A stretch of 64,000 bases of DNA from Bifidobacterium catenulatum subsp. kashiwanohense JCM 15439 = DSM 21854 (GTDB taxonomy: Bacteria; Actinomycetota; Actinomycetes; Actinomycetales; Bifidobacteriaceae), in the NCBI RefSeq assembly GCF_001042615.1, contig NZ_AP012327.1:1488001-1552000 (forward strand), given 5' to 3'. The notes below the pieces were generated by a model. That model did not search any database. It was not told the origin of the DNA and worked only from the letters and a program-made list of their open reading frames with translations. The position numbers and the translations under genes were made by a program. Positions 24,070 through 30,008 of the stretch are shown piece by piece; within the stretch, counting starts at the first letter, position 1, and each line of letters starts with the position of its first letter.

Positions 24070-24104
24070 ATGCCGCGTCCCACGCGGATCGCGACGGGAA
24101 GCGG

Positions 24105-24602
24105 TCAGAAGAGGCTGCCCTGGACCAGGCCCTTCGGCACGGGCTCGGTCGGGAGGAACAGCGGATCGTCGTGCGTGCATTCGCGGCGCGAGCGTTGGCG
24201 GCGTTTGGTCCGTCGCCAGTAGTCGCGGCCATCACGGCGCATGCGTGCGGCCCAGTCCGGGTGGTCGGCCAGCCAGTCACGGACCCGACTCTGTGGGATC
24301 CGGTGCAGGCCGCCGTCGGCGATGTGGAGGTCGCGGGCGATCAGTCGGGCGAGGATCCAGCGGCTCGCATAGTCGAGCCCGCCGTACACGGCCTTGTCCT
24401 TCCAGCCGTTGACGAGAGCGCGGCTGATGCAGTCGAGGCGCATGGGGCACGCGGCACACAGCATGCGGCCCTTGCCGCGCATCCGTTCGTCGACCAGGTC
24501 CCGGCCATCGTCGTCGGTCGTCGTGTTCCACATGCGATCCGCCATGGCCGGGTCGACCGCGGCGATTCTCGCGCAGGCCGGCATCATGTCCCGCCCGTTC
24601 AT
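24105..24602 (-). CDS. WhiB-like iron-sulphur regulator carried on the element
   Basis: 165 residues from ATG 24602 (SD AAGGAC). It has the Wbl signature: a first Cys (PACARIA), then MLCAACPMRLDC giving Cys-X2-Cys-X5-Cys, followed by YGGLDYASR in place of the usual GVWGG turn. The long basic C-terminus (RRDGRDYWRRTKRRQRSRR) could bind DNA. WhiB proteins carry an Fe-S cluster and usually act with the sigma factor. Its start overlaps the stop of the preceding gene by 4 bases. It may control the transfer or maintenance genes; the spacing of the first cysteine to the others is longer than usual, so cluster binding is not certain. Confidence 0.75.
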   Translation of the reverse strand: MNGRDMMPACARIAAVDPAMADRMWNTTTDDDGRDLVDERMRGKGRMLCAACPMRLDCISRALVNGWKDKAVYGGLDYASRWILARLIARDLHIADGGLHRIPQSRVRDWLADHPDWAARMRRDGRDYWRRTKRRQRSRRECTHDDPLFLPTEPVPKGLVQGSLF

Positions 24603-24853
24603 GGCCGCCGTCCTTGCGTCATCGGCGTCTTGCGGGCCTGGAGGCGTCCTATGGCGGTTTCGCCGGGATTGCGGGCGGCCCATGCCCGGGCGTATTGGAT
24701 CAGCAGGCCGACGGCCTTGGGATGGCCGAGGCGCTTGTTGCGCCAGTAGACGGCGTGCAGCTGCCAGATCAGGTCCGCGTGCCCGTCGAGCTGCGGGTTG
24801 GCGAGGAGGAATTCGCCGAAGCCCGCCTCGGAACAGTCGATGCGCGTGGTCAT
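24599..24853 (-). CDS. small conserved-type element protein, unknown function
   Basis: 84 residues (MTTRIDCSEAGFGEFLLANPQLDGHADLIWQLHAVYWR), mostly helical with no TM or metal motif. It overlaps the genes on both sides by 4 bases (ATGA at 24599 and 24850), so it is part of a tightly coupled leftward operon. It lies between the initiator-like gene and the WhiB-like gene. The family is not recognised. Confidence 0.65.
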   Translation of the reverse strand: MTTRIDCSEAGFGEFLLANPQLDGHADLIWQLHAVYWRNKRLGHPKAVGLLIQYARAWAARNPGETAIGRLQARKTPMTQGRRP

Positions 24854-25365
24854 GCCGTCGCCTCCCCTCCGGCCGTCGCGTCCTGGCCGTCCAATTCGGC
24901 CAGCGTCTCCACGGCCCAGTCGGGCAGCCATGGCGCAGCCTCCGGTTCCGGCACGGCCGCCGGAACCGTCTGTGCGTGTGCGTCGCCGTCTGTGCGGCCG
25001 GCTGCGAGGATCATGTCGTCGTTGAGTTCGTCCCAGTGTCTGGCGAGGGCCCGGCCGGTGCGGATGCGTTTGGGCCACCAATCGCCGTTCATGGCGAAGC
25101 CGATCGCGTCGACCATCACGAGGGTGGGCCATTGCGCTCCCTGGTCGACGAGCCTGCGGTACAGGCCGATGATGGCCTTGCGGTCGGCTTTGGTCGGTGA
25201 GGGCGTGGCCAGGCCGAGCATCGAGCGCTGCTCGCCGAGCGAGGCGAGGACCCGTCCGGCCGCTTCGGCGATCTCGGTGTCGTCCTCGTCGGATTGTTCG
25301 GTTCTATTTTTTTCGGCGGCGGTCGCCCCGCTTGCGGGGAGATGCCCCGTAGGGGCAGAGGGGAA

Positions 25366-25414
25366 GGAGGGTTTACTCGGAGGGTTTACCTGGAGGGTTT
25401 ACCTGGAGGGTTTT
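25366..25414. repeat. 13-base tandem repeat setting the reading frame
   Basis: On the minus strand AGGTAAACCCTCC occurs twice in tandem, then GAGTAAACCCTCC, with a preceding partial copy ACCCTCC. A 13-base unit changes frame with each copy gained or lost. The present number puts a stop (GAG TAA) into the initiator-like frame; one copy fewer would open it. Confidence 0.8.
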
Positions 25415-25428
25415 ATCCTTATATATAC

Positions 25429-25738
25429 AGCCCTGCGAGATTTGCAGTGCTGGAGGTGCGGCATTTGCAGTGCTGGGGGTGCAGCTCTCGCAGTGCTGGC
25501 CCTGCGGGATTTGCAGTGCCGTTTCCGAATCGTTTTCCAGCCCTGCGAGATTTGCAGTGCTGGGGGTGCAGCTCTCGCAGTGCTGGCCCTGCGGGATTTG
25601 CAGTGCCGTTTCCGAATCGTTTTCCAGCCCTGCGAGATTTGCAGTGCTGGGGGTGCAGCTCTCGCAGTGCTGGCCCTGCGGGATTTGCAGTGCCGTTTCC
25701 GAATCGTTTTCCAGCCCTGCGAGATTTGCAGTGCTGGA
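25429..25738. repeat. 87-base tandem repeats with iteron-like GCAGTGC cores
   Basis: Units beginning AGCCCTGCGAGATTTGCAGT start at 25539, 25626 and 25713 (exactly 87 apart); a longer variant starts at 25429. Each unit holds three sub-repeats with the core GCAGTGC, giving about eleven cores between 25444 and 25735. The unit is 29 codons, so it keeps the frame of the initiator-like gene. The array might be an iteron-type binding region or a simple expansion. Confidence 0.85.
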
Positions 25739-26187
25739 AATCGGCTTCGTTCCAACGTTTTCCGGCAGCACGTCCTTGGATTCGCCGTTTTCCACTATGG
25801 TCGACGCCATGGGGTCCACGGTCCCGCCCATGGTCGCGGGATCCTGTTCCGCCGTGTGCGTCTCCCTGATCCACGTGAGGGTCGACGGGTCGGATTCGAC
25901 CGCGAGGTCCCACACGACCTGGCAGTACTGTGGCAGACGGTTCCTGCCGCCCTTGCCGAGGCGCGCATAACGTTGGTCGCCGCGGCGGATGAACCCCCGC
26001 TCCTAGAGAGTCTTCAACGCGGCGCGCACGGTGCGTTCGCTCAGTTCGGTGACGTTGACGATGGTCGCGATCTTCGGATAGGCTGCGGTGCCGTCGTCGT
26101 CCGCGCGGTCCGCCAAGTAGACGAGCACGGCCTTCGCGCTGGCATTGCCCACATGGCATCTGAAGGCCCATGACAGTGCGATGTTGC

Positions 26188-26343
26188 TCACGGCCGCTCC
26201 TCCTCACGCTGCTGGGCGGCACGGCGTTCGGTGTCCAGTCTGGCGGCCTGCTCGTCGCCGAGACGTGCCGCCCGGCACAGGGACAGCGTCATCAGCCATG
26301 AGAACGCGACGAACACGATCAATACGATTGCAAGCCAGTTCAC
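26188..26343 (-). CDS. 51-residue single-TM protein
   Basis: GTG start at 26343 behind GGAAGGGAGAC. The sequence has one TM helix (WLAIVLIVFVAFSWLMTLSL) and a charged C-terminal helix (DEQAARLDTERRAAQQREEE). Its start and stop overlap neighbouring genes as GTGA at both ends, supporting a coupled leftward operon leading into the HTH gene. The family is not known; it resembles many small membrane proteins of conjugative elements. Confidence 0.55.
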   Translation of the reverse strand: MNWLAIVLIVFVAFSWLMTLSLCRAARLGDEQAARLDTERRAAQQREEERP

Positions 26344-26531
26344 GCGAGTCTCCCTTCCATGGACGGGTGCGCCATCATCGACGCCAGACGACGGGAATCG
26401 GTGGAAACCGGACCATTATGGCGGGCGAATGCCGCCACAACCGGGAAAGTCCAGACCGGCGCCTGAAAATCCCGGTTACACTCGGGAAACACAGAGCAAG
26501 ACATGCGGAATGCTTTAGTAAAGTCGTTCAT
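26340..26531 (-). CDS. possible 63-residue ORF at the head of the operon
   Basis: It starts at ATG 26531, begins MNDFTKAFRMSCSVFPECN, and ends in a GTGA overlap with the 51-residue protein gene. The overlap argues for translation, but the SD (TTGGAG) is weak and far from the ATG, and the sequence has no known domain. It lies opposite the short leader frame of the GNAT gene, so it may be only antisense coding potential. Confidence 0.35.
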   Translation of the reverse strand: MNDFTKAFRMSCSVFPECNRDFQAPVWTFPVVAAFARHNGPVSTDSRRLASMMAHPSMEGRLA

Positions 26532-26562
26532 GTGTGATCACTACTCCAAGACAATGCATTGA
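26503..26562 (+). CDS. possible 19-residue leader peptide upstream of the GNAT gene
   Basis: Frame MRNALVKSFMCDHYSKTMH, ending TGA 26560-26562. The stop lies at the base of a GC-rich inverted repeat (GAGCGGCC 26561-26568 with GGCCGCTC 26602-26609), and a true terminator follows at 26627. A short peptide, a hairpin and then a terminator before an acetyltransferase gene is the pattern of translational or transcriptional attenuation. A weak SD makes it tentative. Confidence 0.3.
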   Translation: MRNALVKSFMCDHYSKTMH

Positions 26563-26626
26563 GCGGCCACGGACCGGGATCCGGCAAGATACGGGATCCG
26601 CGGCCGCTCGGAATATTGGTTGCACC

Positions 26627-26670
26627 GCCCGTCCCCGACGCTCCAACATCGGGAACGGGCATTTTTCTTT
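26627..26670 (+). terminator. terminator in the GNAT leader
   Basis: GCCCGTCCCCGA pairs with TCGGGAACGGGC, followed by ATTTTTCTTT. No complete + strand gene precedes it and the GNAT ATG is only 31 bases further on, so it may act as an attenuator for that gene rather than a gene end. Confidence 0.75.
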
Positions 26671-26700
26671 TATCGATTGCAGAGAAAGAGAGAATTCCAA

Positions 26701-27414
26701 ATGAGATCAGACCATCGCACCACCTCCCTCAACGAACCTGATATTCGTCCGGCGAGAAACCACGCCGAGGCAGAGGAAATCGGAAGTCTCCTGCTCGAAG
26801 AAATCGCGCATCCAGGATTCATTCCTGGACCAGAGTTCGTCTGGCAGGGTCAAGGCTTTCTCAGGCCGACACTCATAGGCGCATGGTCCCAGAACCGCTT
26901 GGTAGGTGGTGCCTCGCTCAGTCCATACATGGAACACACCAAGGCCTTTTTGGGGATTGGTCGAGCAGACGCAGCGCAGGCGGTCACACGGCTGGTAGCT
27001 GAAACGGACGGCATTGCCGTCAGCCCCGACCATCGGCGCGAAGGCATCGGACGAAAGATCAAGCTGTTCTGCGACTCCTTCGCGGCACAGCACCACGCTG
27101 CGATCATGGTCTCCGTCACCACCAACGAAGCAGCGGCAGGCCTCAACAACAAAACGAAACACATCGTGTTTAGACGATGCGACGGCCTCGTCATCAAATA
27201 CGTAGACACGGTCGGCAAGCCACTCATATGGCTTCATGACCTGGATGGGACGATCCCCGAAGCGGCATGGTCCGTCTCCGTACTCGGCAAAACGTATGGA
27301 CCGACCATAGTCGTCGGTGAGCAACGGGCCATACGGAGTAAAAACACCTCCCAAGACAACGGCGTGCAATGGATCCTTGCCGTTGATGCATTTGGCAGCG
27401 ACATCAACGCCTAG
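26701..27414 (+). CDS. GNAT-family N-acetyltransferase
   Basis: 237 residues from ATG 26701 (SD GAGAAAGAGAG). The acetyl-CoA-binding motif is GIAVSPDHRREGIGRKIKLFC at about residues 105-125 (R-R-x-G-x-G), preceded by beta strands typical of the fold. The substrate is unknown; antibiotic, amine or peptide acetylation are possible. The last 60 residues are less typical and run over sequence homologous to VirB4 on the opposite strand, which suggests that the gene arrived by insertion into an older VirB4 copy. The terminator-bearing leader implies conditional expression. Confidence 0.75.
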   Translation: MRSDHRTTSLNEPDIRPARNHAEAEEIGSLLLEEIAHPGFIPGPEFVWQGQGFLRPTLIGAWSQNRLVGGASLSPYMEHTKAFLGIGRADAAQAVTRLVAETDGIAVSPDHRREGIGRKIKLFCDSFAAQHHAAIMVSVTTNEAAAGLNNKTKHIVFRRCDGLVIKYVDTVGKPLIWLHDLDGTIPEAAWSVSVLGKTYGPTIVVGEQRAIRSKNTSQDNGVQWILAVDAFGSDINA

Positions 27415-27534
27415 CTTCTCCGGGTCGATGACAATCGGCTCGTCAAAGGCGAAGTCGTCCGCCTTCCTCACCTTCACATCGAAGGACTTGCCACCGCCGG
27501 ACGTGCCGAGTACATAGCCATTGAATAACTTCAT
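27409..27534 (-). pseudogene. 5' or internal fragment of a second VirB4-type ATPase gene
   Basis: The fragment starts at ATG 27534, coupled to the stop of the previous gene (ATGA). It encodes NGYVLGTSGGGKSFDVKV and DEPIVIDPEKLG, which match the Walker A region and the following VIDPE segment of the VirB4 at 9096-11489 (GFVLGTSGGGKSFTVK, VIVIDPEREY). The N-terminal VirB4 domain and the C-terminal half are missing; further minus-strand sequence overlies the GNAT gene and shows no VirB4 similarity. Confidence 0.65.
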
Positions 27535-27899
27535 GCCGCCCTCCCCTCGGTCAACAGCAGGTTCGCCACCACCCGTTCGCGGGTGGAGAGCTGTGCATCG
27601 ACCTCCCGGAAGGCATGCGTGTAGGCATGCGTGGGGCGGAGCCAGGTGTCGGCCAGCCCGCAGGTCTCGCCAAGGCGCAGCGCGAGCAAGGCGCAGGCCG
27701 GGCAGAGGTTCAGAATCCGGGAATCGAGCTGGTCGATGTAGTCGCGCCAGCCGTTTTCGGCGAGAAACGCGTCGAAGCCGTCAGACGTCTCCTCGTTCCA
27801 GCGGGTCGACCAGATTGCTGTGTGGCATCCGTCGCACACCTCCACATAATCGCTCCGGCCCTCCGGCCAGCTATACTGCTCGAAAATTCCACCAGCCAT
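27531..27899 (-). CDS. small protein with two CxxC pairs (zinc-ribbon-like)
   Basis: 122 residues. ATG 27899 is placed by AGGAGG 8 bases upstream; a GTG at 27902 is an alternative. CDGCHTAIW (about 22) and CPACALLAL (about 67) would form one four-Cys zinc site. The rest is helical with no TM. It overlaps the XRE gene stop (TGATG) and the VirB4 remnant start (ATGA). The operon XRE, this gene, VirB4-like looks like part of an older element. Function is unknown. Confidence 0.6.
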   Translation of the reverse strand: MAGGIFEQYSWPEGRSDYVEVCDGCHTAIWSTRWNEETSDGFDAFLAENGWRDYIDQLDSRILNLCPACALLALRLGETCGLADTWLRPTHAYTHAFREVDAQLSTRERVVANLLLTEGRAA

Positions 27900-28141
27900 C
27901 ACATAACCTCCTGTACACCATTGGGGAAAGCTGTCTCATATGGAATGAGATCCTGAACGAAATCGGCTGAGAGACCATACTGTTCGCGGAGAACGGCACA
28001 GTCTCTGCGCTGCCAATGTGTATGCAGATTGACTTTCTGAGTCACGCTGGCCGGCGACTGATGGAGCTGAACAGCAAGCTGGCGATGAGTTAATCCCACC
28101 TCCGCCATCCACCTCTTCATATTCGACATCGTTAACCCCAT
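27899..28141 (-). CDS. XRE-family HTH regulator
   Basis: 80 residues. MKRWMAEVGLTHRQLAVQLHQSPASVTQKVNLHTHWQRRD is a Cro/XRE helix-turn-helix (helices about 7-60) with little beyond. ATG 28141 is about 20 bases from the predicted transcription start; ATG 28129 is an alternative. A palindromic operator overlaps its -35 box, so it probably represses its own operon with the downstream CxxC protein. Confidence 0.7.
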   Translation of the reverse strand: MGLTMSNMKRWMAEVGLTHRQLAVQLHQSPASVTQKVNLHTHWQRRDCAVLREQYGLSADFVQDLIPYETAFPNGVQEVM

Positions 28142-28168
28142 TTCAGCTAAGTTAAAATTTCTAACCTC

Positions 28169-28207
28169 AGTATATGGGTTGGTTTTTTTAACCTCAAGTT
28201 AGGTTAA
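28169..28207 (-). promoter_or_regulatory. promoter and palindromic operator of the XRE gene
   Basis: On the minus strand TTGAGG (28197-28192), 17 bases, then TATACT (28174-28169): a near-consensus vegetative promoter. The perfect 7-7 palindrome TTAACCTCAAGTTAGGTTAA (28188-28207) covers the -35 box. A further TAACCTCAG half-site lies over the -10 region (28162-28170), suggesting autorepression. Confidence 0.7.
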
Positions 28208-28281
28208 TTTACAGCGTGTCGAAATTTAAAAACCGCATCTCCACAATGCGGTTTCAGCACTAGAGAAAGGAAACTTTTAAA

Positions 28282-28785
28282 TCAAAGATAAAATTGAGCC
28301 ACCATGACGGCCCATTCCTGCAAAGGTCTTTTCACAGAAGCAATCAGACGAGGCTTTTGTCCATCCAGAATATCCTCATCTATACAAAAGTTTCCGAATA
28401 ACGCATCACAATATGCGCAACCATTTGACATATAACGCCCCGCCCTACGCGAAGATCGATATTTAATTTGCTTCGCGGCGGGATGCCCAGCAATTTCCAA
28501 AAACTCCTTAGCATAACACATATCTATGCTTTCCCAAGCTTCCACCAAGGAAATACCACTTTCGCAGTCAAGGGGACAAAGATTAGTAATTGCCACAGAG
28601 GTCCGTCCACATCTCCAACAGGATCGATCAATGCCATATATCCCTATATCTACGACCTCCCCCAAGCGATGCAACGTTTTTTGAGCAGCAGGAAGAAAAA
28701 CATTCGACAACATGAGTTCGCCCATGCAGACATTTTTTCGCCCCGTAAATGCAAACATGCCCAATAGGTTAGCAATATTAAACAT
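28282..28785 (-). CDS. cysteine-rich hypothetical protein
   Basis: Up to 167 residues. CWRCGRTSVAITNLC at about 56-70 and CAYCDALFGNFC at about 123-134 could bind zinc. No TM or catalytic motif is recognised. The gene is AT-rich, unlike the transfer genes, and divergent from the XRE-like gene at 28825, with only about 39 bases between starts. No SD precedes ATG 28785; ATGs further in (MFAFTG, MGELML) are alternatives. It may belong with the divergent regulator as a small phage-like or toxin-like pair, but nothing proves that. Confidence 0.5.
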   Translation of the reverse strand: MFNIANLLGMFAFTGRKNVCMGELMLSNVFLPAAQKTLHRLGEVVDIGIYGIDRSCWRCGRTSVAITNLCPLDCESGISLVEAWESIDMCYAKEFLEIAGHPAAKQIKYRSSRRAGRYMSNGCAYCDALFGNFCIDEDILDGQKPRLIASVKRPLQEWAVMVAQFYL

Positions 28786-28824
28786 TGTTTGATATAGTTA
28801 TCTTTATTTGGAAAGGATTAACCG

Positions 28825-29892
28825 ATGGAAGTCACGGAAACTTCAGAACAGGTGAAGATAGAAGCGCAACGTTTTGAAGACGTAGCGCGTTACAACATTC
28901 GCCGCTATATGCGATTGACCGGCAAGATTCAGAAAGACTTAGCCCACGCCTTAGGAGTTTCGAGGCCCACTATCACCCTGATGCTTAAAGGAGAAACAAA
29001 ACTTAATTTGCGGCAAGTGTTCCTTATTGCCAAAGCTCTTGGCGTGACAGTCGAAGATCTCATCGATGATACTTATTATTGCCAAGATGAAGAGTTTATG
29101 AAAAAGCTGAAACCGACGACTGATGCCGAGAAGCCAGGTGCTTTGGTAGGTGCCGGTGCGCCCAGGTTCCTTGTCAGTCCCTTCAACCCCGACGCTCCGG
29201 CCGAGGGCGGAATCTCGGGTGCGGCTAAAGGTGCCTTGGCTGGTTTCGTGCCATCCGGAGTCCTGTCCGGTTCGGGATCCCCGTCCATGCCCTCAAAGCA
29301 TGACGGGATTGGGGTTCCCGGCCGGTCTCAAGCCCATGAGACACTAGGAACCATGACTACAGTTATCATGCGCACCACTGAAGGCGACATCAAGATCAAC
29401 CTGTTCGACGACAAGACCCCAGAGACCGTGGCCAACTTTCTTGGCCTCGCCACTGGCGAGAAGGAATGGGCTGACCCGTTCACCGGCCAGCCTTCCCATG
29501 AACCGTTCTACGATGGTCTGACCTTCCACCGCATCATCAAGGACTTCATGATCCAGGGCGGATGCCCGCTGGGCACCGGCACCGGCGGCCCGGGCTACAA
29601 CTTCGATGATGAAATCGTTCCAGGCCTGACCTTCGATCGCCCGTACCTGCTGGCCATGGCAAACGCCGGCCTGCGCCGCGGCATGGACGGCAAGGTCCAC
29701 GGCACCAACGGCTCCCAGTTCTTCATCACCACCGTGCCGACCGAATGGCTCAACGGCCATCACACCATCTTCGGCGAAGTTGCGGATGACGAGTCCAAGG
29801 CCGTCGTCGACAAGCTCGACTCCGTGGCAACCGACCGTTCCGATGCTCCGCTCGAGCCGGTCGGTATCACTTCCATCGAAGTGCTGAAGTAA
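28825..29892 (+). CDS. XRE HTH regulator ORF running in frame into ppiA
   Basis: ATG 28825 follows GGAAAGGATT. Residues about 20-75 (DVARYNIRRYMRLTGKIQKDLAHALGVSRPTITLMLKG) are a clear XRE helix-turn-helix. The sequence is AT-rich up to about codon 95 (MKKLKPTTDAEKPG), then becomes GC-rich and low in complexity (Gly/Ala/Pro/Ser) with no stop until the cyclophilin gene, whose frame it joins. The natural stop of the regulator seems to have been lost at the end of the conjugative element. A 355-residue HTH-cyclophilin fusion is possible on paper; separate translation of ppiA from 29353 is more likely. Confidence 0.6.
   Translation: MEVTETSEQVKIEAQRFEDVARYNIRRYMRLTGKIQKDLAHALGVSRPTITLMLKGETKLNLRQVFLIAKALGVTVEDLIDDTYYCQDEEFMKKLKPTTDAEKPGALVGAGAPRFLVSPFNPDAPAEGGISGAAKGALAGFVPSGVLSGSGSPSMPSKHDGIGVPGRSQAHETLGTMTTVIMRTTEGDIKINLFDDKTPETVANFLGLATGEKEWADPFTGQPSHEPFYDGLTFHRIIKDFMIQGGCPLGTGTGGPGYNFDDEIVPGLTFDRPYLLAMANAGLRRGMDGKVHGTNGSQFFITTVPTEWLNGHHTIFGEVADDESKAVVDKLDSVATDRSDAPLEPVGITSIEVLK
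29267..29325. other. imperfect inverted repeat in the ppiA leader
   Basis: CCCGTCCATGC and GCATGACGGG form the inner stem around CCTCAAA. Flanking GGGATCCCC/GGGGTTCCC and CCGG/CCGG segments extend it. It ends 27 bases before the ppiA start and lacks a U-tract, so a structured leader or an element-end repeat are both possible. Confidence 0.35.
29353..29892 (+). CDS. ppiA: cyclophilin-type peptidyl-prolyl cis-trans isomerase
   Basis: 179 residues from ATG 29353 (MTTVIMRTTEGDIKINLF). It has the complete cyclophilin domain: FHRIIKDFMIQGGCP (catalytic Arg), GLRRGMDGKVHGTNGSQFFIT and HTIFGEV. There is no signal peptide, so it is cytoplasmic and would assist proline isomerisation during folding. 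It is the first clearly chromosomal gene after the conjugative element. Its own start is chosen because homologues begin here and TAGGAACC precedes it, although the frame is open upstream. Its terminator has been split by the IS element that follows. Confidence 0.92.
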   Translation: MTTVIMRTTEGDIKINLFDDKTPETVANFLGLATGEKEWADPFTGQPSHEPFYDGLTFHRIIKDFMIQGGCPLGTGTGGPGYNFDDEIVPGLTFDRPYLLAMANAGLRRGMDGKVHGTNGSQFFITTVPTEWLNGHHTIFGEVADDESKAVVDKLDSVATDRSDAPLEPVGITSIEVLK

Positions 29893-30008
29893 GTTCCGCA
29901 TCAACAAGCTTCATGGCACAACAATGAAAAGCCCCTCAATCTGAACCGCACCCCGATTGTTGGACTGAAGAAATTCAGATTCGATGATCGGAGGTGCGGT
30001 TCTTTCGT

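Larger units (their letters stand above)
24850..26191 (-). pseudogene. HTH initiator-like gene, broken by an amber codon and a repeat frameshift
   Basis: It starts at GTG 26191 (GTGA overlap with the gene upstream). The first 62 codons encode a winged-HTH start (SNIALSWAFRCHVGNASAKAVLVYLADRAD, then TELSERTVRAALKTL). An in-frame TAG at 26003-26005 follows, after which the same frame continues sensibly (ERGFIRRGDQRYARLGKGGRN). Then comes the 87-base repeat region, and a stop at 25373 caused by frame shift in a 13-base repeat. The C-terminal part (about 25370-24850, with IGLYRRLVDQGAQWPTLVMVD) is open in another frame and ends with coupling to the next gene. Removing one 13-base unit would join both halves. 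It resembles HTH replication-initiator proteins of bifidobacterial elements; that function is inferred. Confidence 0.65.

Noticed and set aside
25429..25738. CRISPR array
   Set aside because: The 87-base units are identical throughout, without alternating conserved repeats and unique spacers, and no cas genes are near.
26707..27408. Minus-strand frame continuing the VirB4 fragment opposite the GNAT gene
   Set aside because: VirB4 similarity ends near 27409. The rest is antisense to a gene with a clear acetyl-CoA motif.
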